Assembly: GCF_900116645.1 (NCBI RefSeq)
Contig: NZ_FPBO01000023.1
Location: 62,001 to 126,000 of the forward strand
DNA: 64,000 nt
DNA from: Pseudoduganella namucuonensis
GTDB taxonomy: Bacteria; Pseudomonadota; Gammaproteobacteria; Burkholderiales; Burkholderiaceae_D
Direction of reading: 5' to 3'
A model generated the notes under the pieces. That model was not told the origin of the DNA and did no database searches. It was given only the letters and a program-made list of their open reading frames with translations. Position numbers and translations under genes: made by a program. This document shows positions 26,690 through 35,040 of this stretch, piece after piece; within the stretch, counting starts at the first letter, position 1; each line of letters opens with the position of its first letter.

Positions 26690-27879
26690 TGCACCACTCC
26701 CTCGGCGCGCATGCGCGCGATGTCCTGCTCGCCGTAACCCAGTTCCGCCAGTACCGACGAGGTGTGCTCGCCCAGCGCGGGCCCCTGCCAGCGCACCTCG
26801 CCCGGCGTTTCCGACAGGGTGGGCACGATGCCCGGCATCTTCACCGCCTGGCCGCCCGGCAGTTCGGCGTCCAGCAGCATGCCGCGCGCCTGGTAGTGCG
26901 GGTCCGCGACGATGTCGGCCACCGAATAGATGCGACCCGCCGGCACGCCGGCCTCCTTCAGCACGCCCAGCACGTAGGCGATGGTGTGGGAGCTGGTCCA
27001 TTCGGCGATGATCGCGTCCAGCATCACCACCTGCGCCACGCGGCCGTCGTTGGAGGCCAGCGCCGGGTCGTCCGCCAGGCCGCCCCTGCCGATGGCCCGC
27101 ATCAGGCGCTTGAAGATGGGATCGCTGTTGCCGGCGATGACGACGTAGCCGCCATCCTTGGTGGGATAGGTGTTGGAAGGCGCGATGCCGGGCAGCGCCC
27201 CGCCGCTGCGTTCGCGCACATGGCCCAGCAGGTCGTATTCCGGCACCAGGCTCTCCATCAGGTTGAACACGCTCTCCACCAGCGACACGTCCACCACCTG
27301 GCCGTTGCCCTGTCCGGTTTTCACGCGCAGCACCGACATCAGCGCCCCCATCACCGCGTGCAGCGACGCCAGGGAGTCGCCCAGGCTGACACCGGCGCGG
27401 GCCGGGGCGCCGTTCGGTTCGCCGGTGGTGTAGCGGATGCCGCCCATGGCCTCGCCGATGGCGCCGAAGCCCGGCCGGTCCTTGTAGGGGCCGGTCTGGC
27501 CGTAGCCCGAAATGCGCACCATGGTCAGTTTCGGGTTCAGCGCGTGCAGCACGTCCCAGCCCAGGCCCAGCTTTTCCAGCGCGCCCGGCTTCAGGTTCTC
27601 GATCAGCACGTCCGCGCCCTCGGCCAGGCGCTTGACCAGCTCCACGCCCTCGGCGGCCTTCAGGTTGACCGAAATGGATTTCTTGTTGCGGCTCTGCAGA
27701 TACCACCAGAGCGACGTGCCCTCGTGCAGCTTGCGCCATTTGCGTATGGGATCGCCTTCGCCCGGCGCCTCGATCTTGACGACGTCCGCGCCGAATTCGG
27801 CCATCATGCGCGCCGCGAACGGCGCGGCGATCAGCGTGCCGATCTCGATTACCTTGATTCCTGTGAGTGGTCCACTCAT
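26686..27879 (-). CDS. Class III CoA-transferase (CaiB/BaiF family)
   Basis: A 397-residue family III CoA-transferase, which moves CoA between carboxylic acids through an aspartyl-CoA intermediate. Landmarks are GIKVIEIGTLIAAPFAARMM, ADVVKIEAPGEGDPIRKW, SISVNLKAAEG, the GYGQTGPYKDRPGFG block, and GVSLGDSLASLHA holding the likely catalytic aspartate. The ATG at 27879 is preceded by AGGAGGAG at good distance. It heads the three-gene catabolic operon; the LysR gene lies 196 bases upstream on the same strand. Confidence 0.92.
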   Translation of the reverse strand: MSGPLTGIKVIEIGTLIAAPFAARMMAEFGADVVKIEAPGEGDPIRKWRKLHEGTSLWWYLQSRNKKSISVNLKAAEGVELVKRLAEGADVLIENLKPGALEKLGLGWDVLHALNPKLTMVRISGYGQTGPYKDRPGFGAIGEAMGGIRYTTGEPNGAPARAGVSLGDSLASLHAVMGALMSVLRVKTGQGNGQVVDVSLVESVFNLMESLVPEYDLLGHVRERSGGALPGIAPSNTYPTKDGGYVVIAGNSDPIFKRLMRAIGRGGLADDPALASNDGRVAQVVMLDAIIAEWTSSHTIAYVLGVLKEAGVPAGRIYSVADIVADPHYQARGMLLDAELPGGQAVKMPGIVPTLSETPGEVRWQGPALGEHTSSVLAELGYGEQDIARMRAEGVVQ

Positions 27880-28006
27880 GGTTGTCTCCTCCTGTTGATG
27901 GCTATCAGGATAGAGCCGCCGGGGGGCGCCGGTCCAACCGTAAGATTTCAAGCTGCGTTCGCGAAACGCGAACGCTCGGTGCGGGTTCGGCCAGCGCCGT
28001 CACCCA

Positions 28007-28072
28007 GGGGACAGACCCGCGGTCCGCGCCGCGTGCCTCTGCGCCGGCTTGTGGCGCGGACGGTCTGTCCCC
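28007..28072. repeat. REP-like hairpin with GGGGACAGACC arms
   Basis: Outer arms GGGGACAGACC (28007-28017) and GGTCTGTCCCC (28062-28072), and inner arms GTCCGCGCC (28022-28030) and GGCGCGGAC (28053-28061), form a long stem interrupted only by a one-sided CGCG bulge, with a 22-base loop. It ends 3 bases before the LysR stop codon and precedes the CoA-transferase promoter region. The outer arms match those at 42396-42461 exactly. This layout is typical of REP elements moved by RAYT-type transposases; no such transposase gene is in the window. Confidence 0.8.
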
Positions 28073-28075
28073 GGT

Positions 28076-28999
28076 TTAGCCGGCCGCGCGCGCCTCGGCC
28101 GCGGAAAGATGATCGAACAGCACCCGCGTCACGGGCGACAGTGACAGCGGGTCGCGCACCACGATCCTCAGCTCGCGCTCGGCCCAGCCATCCTCCAGCT
28201 CGACGGAAACCAAGCCGAGTGGCCGCCCTATGGCCTGGAACACTTCGCGCGGAATCACGCCCAGCCCCATGCCCACCTGCGCCATGCGGCACACCGCGTC
28301 GAAGCCCGGCACCTGTATCCGCACTTGCAGCGCCCTGCCCGCCTCGCGCGCCGCCAGGTGCATGCGCGAGTTGATGGAGCTATTCACGTGCAGGCCCACA
28401 TGGTCGCAATCCAGCGTCGCCGCGAACGGCAGGCGCTGGTGGCTGGCCAGCTCATGGTCCGGGCGCATCACCAGCACCAGGGAATCGTACCGGTACAGCG
28501 TGGAATGCAGGCCGCGTATATCGACATCGCCCGAGCAAATGCCGATATCGGCCCAGCTGTCCTCCACCCCGCGCACCACGCTGTCGCTGGGGCGCTCCTC
28601 CAGCTCCAGCTTGACCTGTGCGTGCAGCTGCAGAAAGGCGCGCAAGTCCTCTGGCAGGAACTGCACGATGGCCGACAGGTTGGCCACCATGCGCGCGTAG
28701 CCCCGCACGCCTTGCGCGTGCTCGGCCAGTTCGATGCCGATCTTCTCCACGCTGAGCAGCATGCGGCGCGCGTGGGTCAGCAAGGTCTGGCCGGCCGGAG
28801 TCAGCTCCATGCCGCGCGCCTTGCGCGAAAACAGCGCCACGCCCACCGCCTGCTCCAGGTCCACCAGGCGCTTGCTGGCGGCGGAAACGGCGATGGCCTC
28901 GCGCTCCGCGGCGCGGGTCAGCGTGCCCTCCTCCTGCACCGCGAGGAAGAGTTGCAGGGTGGTGAGGTCGAGCTTACGGAGGAGATTGATGATGGCCAT
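28076..28999 (-). CDS. LysR-family transcriptional regulator
   Basis: A 307-residue LysR regulator with N-terminal winged helix (LDLTTLQLFLAVQEEGTLTR then AAEREAIAVSAASKRLVDLE) and a C-terminal ligand-binding domain (DSVVRGVEDSWADIGICSGD; MGLGVIPREVFQ). The ATG at 28999 fits the usual family start better than the upstream GTG/ATG choice at 29032. It lies upstream of, and parallel to, the CoA-transferase, lyase and MFS operon, which it probably controls in response to the transported acid. Confidence 0.92.
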   Translation of the reverse strand: MAIINLLRKLDLTTLQLFLAVQEEGTLTRAAEREAIAVSAASKRLVDLEQAVGVALFSRKARGMELTPAGQTLLTHARRMLLSVEKIGIELAEHAQGVRGYARMVANLSAIVQFLPEDLRAFLQLHAQVKLELEERPSDSVVRGVEDSWADIGICSGDVDIRGLHSTLYRYDSLVLVMRPDHELASHQRLPFAATLDCDHVGLHVNSSINSRMHLAAREAGRALQVRIQVPGFDAVCRMAQVGMGLGVIPREVFQAIGRPLGLVSVELEDGWAERELRIVVRDPLSLSPVTRVLFDHLSAAEARAAG

Positions 29000-29035
29000 G
29001 CGTGAACTTTCCTGGCGTCCTATTGATTTCAAGCT

Positions 29036-29548
29036 TTAACGAGCAGTATTTTTGGAGCAAGCTGAAGCATCGTTTTTTGTTTCAGACAAGGACGTTACAA
29101 CTCCTTGTTCAACGGTCAGAACCTGCTTTACTGAATATATCGGCCGGACAGCGTTGTCGTAGCATAGAAATCCAATTTGAGTTTTAAACGTGCCGGTAAG
29201 CCAGTTTGCCAAAGCCGGACTTTCAAAATCAGGATAGACCTCACGAAGAGAGACTTCGCCACCACATTTGAGAAGACCGGTCAGCCATAACTTTCCTGAC
29301 TCGAGCTTGAATTTTCCCACCGGCCCACCTATCGCCGAGCATCCGACATCCGCCTTTTTCATCGTGATCAAACGTTCAGAGGGCGGCAACTTCATCCAAC
29401 AGCATTCCGACGGAAAAATCCATCCGCTTTTCGCGCCCACTACATACTGGTCATGTAGCGGTTCTGTTGCGAAAGTTTTTTCTCCAATAGCTATGCCGAC
29501 AAGGAAAAAACCAATTTTTCTTAGCCGCGGCCAAAAATTCTTCTCCAT
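29036..29548 (-). CDS. Secreted cysteine-containing protein, unknown function
   Basis: I do not recognise this gene. The 170-residue product begins with a basic stretch and a hydrophobic segment (RKIGFFLVGIAIGEKTFA) that reads as a signal peptide. The mature part has six cysteines (ECCW, VGCSA, LKCGG, FLCYD, SACSK), enough for three disulfides. Its DNA is visibly poorer in G+C than both neighbours, with many A/T-ending codons, which suggests recent arrival. It sits alone between the LysR gene and the lactonase gene, on the same strand. Confidence 0.65.
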   Translation of the reverse strand: MEKNFWPRLRKIGFFLVGIAIGEKTFATEPLHDQYVVGAKSGWIFPSECCWMKLPPSERLITMKKADVGCSAIGGPVGKFKLESGKLWLTGLLKCGGEVSLREVYPDFESPALANWLTGTFKTQIGFLCYDNAVRPIYSVKQVLTVEQGVVTSLSETKNDASACSKNTAR

Positions 29549-29607
29549 TGCTCTACCTTAAGATTGCAACGCACGCTGTGAAGGAATGTCCGCTTGGGCT
29601 GAAAGCA

Positions 29608-29648
29608 GGCGCAAGAGTAGCCGACCACTCTGGGAGCCCTCTTGCGCC
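29608..29648. terminator. 10-bp perfect inverted repeat downstream of the lactonase gene
   Basis: GGCGCAAGAG (29608-29617) and CTCTTGCGCC (29639-29648) pair perfectly around a 21-base loop. The structure starts 24 bases after the lactonase stop on the minus strand and lies just upstream of the unknown secreted gene. No T-run follows, so it may be a factor-assisted terminator or a remnant of an insertion boundary. Confidence 0.45.
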
Positions 29649-29672
29649 AATGATCATATCATTTCAGCAACA

Positions 29673-30833
29673 TCATTTTGAGCCATTCGCCACACCGCCA
29701 AACAGCACGCAAATCGGCGAAGGCGTATGAATCACGCTGCGATTGTAGGTCAGCTCGCCGGTCTGCTGGTTCACCGCGAAGCTGGCCAGCGAGTGGGAAT
29801 CCTGGCCGGCCGCCAGCAGCCACTTCCCGGCCGGGTCGAGGCTGAAGTTGCGCGGCGTGGCGCCCCGCACATTGGTGCGGCTGATGACGCTCAGGTCGCC
29901 GCTGGCCGCGTCCACGGCGAACGCCGTGATGGTGTCGTGCCCCCGGTTGGCCGAGTAGACGAACTTGCCCGACGGGTGCACATGGATTTCGGACGCGCTG
30001 GTGAAGCGCTCCTTGGCCAGGTCCGCTTTCGAGACCGTGGGGATGGTGTTCTTCAGCGTCATCCTGCCGGCCGCCGCGTCGTAGTCGAAGACCGAGACGC
30101 TCAGGTCGAGCTCGTTGAGCACATAGATCCATTTGCCATTCGGATGGAACTTCATGTGGCGCGGGCCGCCGCCGGGCGGCACGGCGCCGAAACCGTGCGG
30201 CGTCAGCTTGGCGGTGGCGGCGTCCACCTTGTAGATGACGACCTTGTCCAGCCCCAGGTCCGGTATGAAGGCGTAGCGGTTGTCGGGCGAAAAGCCGGCC
30301 CAGTGGGCGTGCGATCCGTCCTGGCGGCCGGGAACGACCTTGGCGCCGCCCTGCTGCTTGATGAGCTCGGTACGCGCCAGCAGGGAACCGTCCGCGTTCA
30401 GCGAGAACGCGGCAACCGAACCGCCGCCGTACTGCGCCGTGATCAACGTCCTAGCGGTCGGGTCGATCGCCAGGTGCGCGGCGCCGCCATCGCCGATGGG
30501 CAGCGAGTTCATCAGTTTCAGGCCGGGCTTGCCGTCCGCCGCGGCCAGCGCGTAGGCGGCCACCACGTCCTGGCCGTTCAGGGCGCCCACCGCGTAAAGC
30601 ACTTTGCCGTTGGGGTGCAGGGCCAGGAATCCGGGACCGTTCATCTGCGCCACCAGGCGGGACTCGGACAGCTTTCCGGTCTCGGTGTCGAGCGTGGTGT
30701 GGTAGATGCCCTTGCTCAGCTGGCTTGAGTCGGTACCCAGCCAAACGTCTTGCTGTGCCGCGTACGCGGAATGGGCCAGCATGGCGGCGAGGCCGCCGGC
30801 GATGGCGATGCGTTTCAGAAGGTTCTTGGCCAA
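29673..30833 (-). CDS. Exported beta-propeller lactonase family protein
   Basis: The 386-residue product belongs to the seven-bladed lactonase/6-phosphogluconolactonase (Pgl) fold, but it carries a signal peptide (IAIAGGLAAMLAHSAYAA), so it acts in the periplasm. Blade repeats are visible as FLALHPNGKVLYAVG, HLAIDPTARTLITAQYGGGS, GFSPDNRYAFIPDLGLDKVV, GPRHMKFHPNGKWIYVLNEL and EIHVHPSGKFVYSANRGHD. The export signal argues against a pentose-phosphate role; a sugar-lactone hydrolase or a simple binding propeller are options. The gene stands alone. Confidence 0.88.
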   Translation of the reverse strand: MAKNLLKRIAIAGGLAAMLAHSAYAAQQDVWLGTDSSQLSKGIYHTTLDTETGKLSESRLVAQMNGPGFLALHPNGKVLYAVGALNGQDVVAAYALAAADGKPGLKLMNSLPIGDGGAAHLAIDPTARTLITAQYGGGSVAAFSLNADGSLLARTELIKQQGGAKVVPGRQDGSHAHWAGFSPDNRYAFIPDLGLDKVVIYKVDAATAKLTPHGFGAVPPGGGPRHMKFHPNGKWIYVLNELDLSVSVFDYDAAAGRMTLKNTIPTVSKADLAKERFTSASEIHVHPSGKFVYSANRGHDTITAFAVDAASGDLSVISRTNVRGATPRNFSLDPAGKWLLAAGQDSHSLASFAVNQQTGELTYNRSVIHTPSPICVLFGGVANGSK

Positions 30834-30913
30834 TGTGGCTCCTTGCGTAAGGTTGGCGTTTCGTCAGTGGACGCAATGATAGCAAAGGGGCGACCGCCGT
30901 AGAGCGGCGTGCC

Positions 30914-30919
30914 TATAAT
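30914..30919 (+). promoter_or_regulatory. -10 element (TATAAT) upstream of the DUF2252 gene
   Basis: A consensus TATAAT lies 29 bases before the ATG at 30949. The expected -35 position (CGACCG) is poor. The gap between the divergent lactonase and DUF2252 genes is 115 bases, enough for two promoters. Confidence 0.45.
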
Positions 30920-30948
30920 TGCCGGGACACTCCGCATAAGGACGCGCC

Positions 30949-32169
30949 ATGAACACTATCCAACGTACCGGCCTGGTGGCCGCCGAAATAGACCGTCACA
31001 ACGCGCAGTTCGTCGCCGCCAATCGCGGGGACGTCGAACGCAAGATCGAGAAGATAAAGGCCAGCCCCTTCCAGTTCTACCGCGGCACCGCCCATCTCTT
31101 CTATCACGACATGAGAACGTCCACGCCGGACAGCACCGGCGCGCTGGCGGCGGCCTGGCTGTGCGGCGACGCGCACATCGCCAACTTCGGATCGGTGCTG
31201 GACAGCGGCGACAAGCAGGTGTTCGCCATCGGCGATTTCGACGAGGGCTATGTGGGGCCGTTCATCTGGGAGCTGCGCCGCCTGGCCGCCAGCCTGGTGC
31301 TGGCCGCCAGGGACAACAAGCTGCCCGGCGCGGACGATCCGGTCGTCATCGCCCCCGCCATCCACGCGATGGCCGCGGCCTACCGGGACACCATCCTGCA
31401 ACCATACGCGCAACTGGCGGAGGATAACACCAGCGGCGTGGTGCGCGACACCATTGTCGCGGGCGCGGAAAACAAGCCGGGCAAGCTGCTGAAGAAGTAC
31501 ACGGAAGCCGGCCGCTTCAACCTGCAGAAGAAGAAGGACGACCTGGCGCCGCTGCAGCCCGCGCGCCATCAGGCGGTCGCGGCGGCGGTCGCGGCCCACG
31601 TGGGCGCCAGCAATCGCGTGCTGGACGTTTGCCAGCGCGTCGGCGCGGGCGTGGGCAGCCTGGGCAAACTGCGCTACTACGCGCTACTGGAAACGGGCGT
31701 GATACTGGAGCTGAAACAGGCGACGCAAAGCGCCGTGACCATCGCGGCGGACGGCATGCTGCCGCCGGCCATCTACCAGCATCACGAAGGCTGCCGCATC
31801 GCCAGGACCGAATGGGCGCACATGGTCAATCCCGACCCGCTGTCCAGCTATACGACCATCGAGGGCGTGGCCTTTTACGTGCACGAGAAATCGCCTCGCC
31901 AGGAGGACTTCGAGGTGAAGGACCTGGATAGCGTGCCCAAGCTGATGGAGGCCGCGCCCTACCTGGGCCGCGCGGTGGCCACGGCGCATGCGCTGGCGGC
32001 GGCCACCTATCGCGCGGCCCTGCCCATTGACATGGCCCCGGTGGTGGACGCGGCCAACACGGCCGGCTTCCTGGACGAACTGGCGGACTTCGCGTTCGGC
32101 TACGCCGCGCAGACGGAGCGCGACTGGGCGGCGTGGAAAGCGGCGCCGGCTACGCCGCCCGCAGCGTAG
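30949..32169 (+). CDS. DUF2252 family protein
   Basis: A 406-residue cytoplasmic protein of the DUF2252 family, whose members look like distant relatives of kinase/aminoglycoside-phosphotransferase folds but lack a firmly assigned reaction. Family signatures are FQFYRGTAHLFYHDM, WLCGDAHIANFG (a Brenner-like catalytic motif position), and FAIGDFDEGYVGPFIWELRR. The ATG at 30949 follows AAGGA. The last 20 bases overlap the 3' end of metC on the other strand, so the two converge with no room for a terminator between them. Confidence 0.88.
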   Translation: MNTIQRTGLVAAEIDRHNAQFVAANRGDVERKIEKIKASPFQFYRGTAHLFYHDMRTSTPDSTGALAAAWLCGDAHIANFGSVLDSGDKQVFAIGDFDEGYVGPFIWELRRLAASLVLAARDNKLPGADDPVVIAPAIHAMAAAYRDTILQPYAQLAEDNTSGVVRDTIVAGAENKPGKLLKKYTEAGRFNLQKKKDDLAPLQPARHQAVAAAVAAHVGASNRVLDVCQRVGAGVGSLGKLRYYALLETGVILELKQATQSAVTIAADGMLPPAIYQHHEGCRIARTEWAHMVNPDPLSSYTTIEGVAFYVHEKSPRQEDFEVKDLDSVPKLMEAAPYLGRAVATAHALAAATYRAALPIDMAPVVDAANTAGFLDELADFAFGYAAQTERDWAAWKAAPATPPAA

Positions 32170-33322
32170 CGAGGGCCCGCTCGATGTCGGCGATCAGGTC
32201 GTCCGGGTCTTCCAGGCCGATGTTGAAGCGGACCAGGACGCCGCCGTCCTTCCACTCCTTGCGCATGGCCTGGATGCGGTACGGCACCGCCAGGCTGTTG
32301 GCGCCGCCCCAGCTGTAGCCGATGCCGAACAGCGTCAGCGCGTCGACGAAGCGGTCGGTCTGCTCCTCCGTGTAGCGGGCGTCGAACAGCACCGAGAACA
32401 GGCCGCCGGCGCCGGTGAAGTCGCGTTTCCAGTTCTCGTGGCCGGGGCAATCCTCGAAGGCGGGATGCAGCACCCTGCCGATCTCCGGCCGCGCCTTCAG
32501 CCACGCAGCCACCTTGCGCGCGCCGGAGTCGTGCGCCTCGAAGCGCATCTTCATGGTGGGCAGGCCACGCAGCACCAGGTAGGTGTCGTCCGCGCTGACG
32601 CCCATGCCAAGCCGCATGTGGGCGGTGGCGACGCGTTCGTGCACGCCGCGGTCGCGCGTGATGACGGCGCCCATCAGCACGTCCGAGCCGCCGGACTGGT
32701 ACTTGGTCAGCGCCTGCATGATGATGTCCACGCCCAGATCGAAGCCGCGCAGCGCCAGGCCGGCGGACCAGGTGTTGTCCAGCGCGACCAGGGCGCCCTT
32801 GTCGTGCGCGGCCTTGCAGATGGCCGCCAGGTCCGGCACCTCCATCGACACCGACCCGGGCGCCTCGGTCCACACCAGTTTCGTGTTCGGCTGGATCAGC
32901 GCGGCGATGCCGGCGCCGATCAGCGGGTCGTAATAGCGCGCGGTGATGCCGTAGTCCTGCTGCAGCCAGCGTCCCAGCTCGCGGTTGGGGTTGTAGACGT
33001 TATCGGGCAGCAGCACGTCGTCGCCGGTCTTGAGCAGCGCGAAGTCGATCATGGCGATGGCCGCCAGGCCGCTAGGCGCCAGCAGGCAGAACTCGCCGCC
33101 CTCGATCTCGGCCAGGCGCGCCTCCAGCGTGAAGGTCGTGGGCGTGCCGTGCAGGCCGTAGGTGTAGGCGTTCTTCTCCTTCCACTCGCCCGAGCGCAGC
33201 GCGGCGACGTCCTTGAACAGCACGGTCGACGCGTGGTGGATGGCGGTCGGGAAGGCGTCGAAGCCCGGCGGGGCCTCGTAGCTCGAGTGGATCAGCGCGG
33301 TCTGCAGGGATTTTTTGGTCAT
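32150..33322 (-). CDS. metC: Cystathionine beta-lyase
   Basis: A 390-residue PLP enzyme of the Cys/Met metabolism family that splits cystathionine to homocysteine in methionine synthesis. Visible are YTYGLHGTPTTFTLEARLAE, the APSGLAAIAM cofactor phosphate site, DNTWSAG and ALTKYQSGGSDVLMG with the PLP-binding lysine. The ATG at 33322 begins the conserved KKSLQTALIHSSY; upstream residues are discarded. It lies 71 bases after rimO with a terminator in between, so it has its own promoter. Cystathionine gamma-lyase activity cannot be excluded by sequence reading. Confidence 0.92.
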   Translation of the reverse strand: MTKKSLQTALIHSSYEAPPGFDAFPTAIHHASTVLFKDVAALRSGEWKEKNAYTYGLHGTPTTFTLEARLAEIEGGEFCLLAPSGLAAIAMIDFALLKTGDDVLLPDNVYNPNRELGRWLQQDYGITARYYDPLIGAGIAALIQPNTKLVWTEAPGSVSMEVPDLAAICKAAHDKGALVALDNTWSAGLALRGFDLGVDIIMQALTKYQSGGSDVLMGAVITRDRGVHERVATAHMRLGMGVSADDTYLVLRGLPTMKMRFEAHDSGARKVAAWLKARPEIGRVLHPAFEDCPGHENWKRDFTGAGGLFSVLFDARYTEEQTDRFVDALTLFGIGYSWGGANSLAVPYRIQAMRKEWKDGGVLVRFNIGLEDPDDLIADIERALATLRAA

Positions 33323-33333
33323 GGCTCGCAATG

Positions 33334-33368
33334 AAAAAAAGGCGGAGCGCATGGTGCGCGTCCGCCTT
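33334..33368 (-). terminator. Intrinsic terminator of rimO
   Basis: On the minus strand AAGGCGGA and TCCGCCTT (33361-33368 with 33339-33346), extended inside by partial GCGC pairing, form a hairpin immediately followed by a run of seven T. It begins 26 bases after the rimO stop codon. Confidence 0.85.
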
Positions 33369-33393
33369 ATGCATTCTACAACTGTTTAGAAAC

Positions 33394-34791
33394 TCAGGAG
33401 TCGCCCCACAGGTCGTGCGCGTCGGCGCGGGTGATCTCGACGTCCACGAACTGGCCCACGGCCAGCTTCTTGTGCGGCTCGTACGGCTTCTTCACATAGA
33501 CCACGCCGTCGATCTCGGGCGCGTCGGCGGCCGAACGGCCCACGGCGCCGCTCGGCGTCAGTTCGTCGATCAACACGCGCACGGTCTTGCCGACCTTGGC
33601 CTGCAGGCGCTGGCGCGAAATCTCTTCCTGCAGCAGCATCACGCGGCCGCGGCGCTCCTCGCGCACTTCCTCGGGCACGGGATTGTCCAGCAGGTTGGCG
33701 GTCGCGCCCTCCACCGGCGAGTAGGCGAAGCAGCCCAGGCGGTCGATCTGCGCTTCCTTCAGGAAGTCCAGCAGGTATTCGAACTCCGCCTCGGTCTCGC
33801 CGGGGAAGCCGGCGATGAAGGTGGAGCGGATGGTCAGGTCCGGATTCATCGCGCGCCAGGCCAGGATGCGGTCCAGGTTCTTCTCGCCGCTGGCGGGACG
33901 CTTCATGCGTTTCAACACATCGGGATGCGCGTGCTGCATGGGGATGTCCAGGTAGGGCAGCACGTGGCCGTCGCCCATCAGGGGGATCACCTGGTCCACG
34001 TGCGGGTAGGGGTAGACGTAGTGCAGGCGCACCCAGGCGCCGTACTGCTTGGCCAGCTGGCCCAGCGCTTCGGTCAGCTGCGTCATGTGGGTCTTGATCG
34101 GGCGGCCGTTCCAGAAGCCGGAGCGGAACTTCACGTCCACGCCGTAGGCCGAGGTGTCCTGCGAGATGACCAGCAGTTCCTTGACGCCGGACTTGAACAG
34201 GTTCTCCGCTTCCAGCATCAGTTCGCCGATCGGGCGGGACACCAGGTCGCCGCGCATGGACGGGATGATGCAGAAGCTGCAGCGGTGGTTGCAGCCCTCG
34301 GAGATCTTCAGGTAGGCGTAGTGCTTCGGCGTCAGCTTGACGCCCTGCGGCGGCAGCAGGTCCAGGAAGGGCTCGTGCGGCTTGGGCAGGTGGTGGTGGA
34401 CCTCGGCCATCACTTCGCCCAGCGCGTGCGGTCCGGTCACGGCCAGCACTTTCGGGTGCACCTTCTTGATCATGTCGTCGCCGGCGGCGTCCTTCTTCGC
34501 GCCCAGGCAGCCGGTCACGATGACCTTGCCGTTCGCGGCCAGCGCCTCGCCGATCGCGTCCAACGATTCCTGCACGGCGGCGTCGATGAAGCCGCAGGTG
34601 TTGACGATGACCAGGTCGGCGCCCTCGTACGATTTCGCCGTTTCGTAACCCTCGGCGCGCAGCTGGGTCAGGATGTTTTCGGAGTCGACCAGCGCCTTGG
34701 GGCAGCCGAGCGAAACGAATCCGACTTTCGGTGCGGCGCCGGCCGGTGCCGCTGCGGTTGCAGTCTTGGGAATACGGGAGATTTCTTGCAT
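33394..34791 (-). CDS. rimO: Ribosomal protein S12 methylthiotransferase RimO
   Basis: RimO adds a methylthio group to an aspartate of ribosomal protein S12. The 465-residue product shows the three cysteines of the N-terminal iron-sulfur domain (GFVSLGCPKALVDSE; VNTCGFID; VTGCLGAKKD), the radical-SAM cluster motif CNHRCSFC, and a C-terminal TRAM region (GQFVDVEITRADAHDLWG). The MPRGDLVSRP-type stretch IIPSMRGDLVSRP distinguishes it from MiaB. It is a single-gene unit with a clear downstream terminator. Confidence 0.97.
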   Translation of the reverse strand: MQEISRIPKTATAAAPAGAAPKVGFVSLGCPKALVDSENILTQLRAEGYETAKSYEGADLVIVNTCGFIDAAVQESLDAIGEALAANGKVIVTGCLGAKKDAAGDDMIKKVHPKVLAVTGPHALGEVMAEVHHHLPKPHEPFLDLLPPQGVKLTPKHYAYLKISEGCNHRCSFCIIPSMRGDLVSRPIGELMLEAENLFKSGVKELLVISQDTSAYGVDVKFRSGFWNGRPIKTHMTQLTEALGQLAKQYGAWVRLHYVYPYPHVDQVIPLMGDGHVLPYLDIPMQHAHPDVLKRMKRPASGEKNLDRILAWRAMNPDLTIRSTFIAGFPGETEAEFEYLLDFLKEAQIDRLGCFAYSPVEGATANLLDNPVPEEVREERRGRVMLLQEEISRQRLQAKVGKTVRVLIDELTPSGAVGRSAADAPEIDGVVYVKKPYEPHKKLAVGQFVDVEITRADAHDLWGDS

Positions 34792-35040
34792 GGTGGATTG
34801 CTGGAGAATGTTTAAGCCAATCGGCCATTATACCCGATTAGCCCGCCACTTCCCGGAGGCGCGCGGCGACGGCGTGACAATTCGTGAGTATGCGGGCGGC
34901 GATTCCCACTATAGTACAAGACAGCCCCGATTCCCCCCTCCCGACAGGGTGCCAGCCAGCCCGATTTCCAGGCCGGCGCAAGGCGCGCGTGCGCGTGCGC
35001 CGACGACGCCGGCCCTCACCACCAGCGCCAGGGAGATGAC

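Noticed and set aside
29548..29730. Short plus-strand frame of 60 codons between the secreted gene and the lactonase
   Set aside because: It overlaps the 3' end of the lactonase on the other strand, has no ribosome site and no recognisable features.
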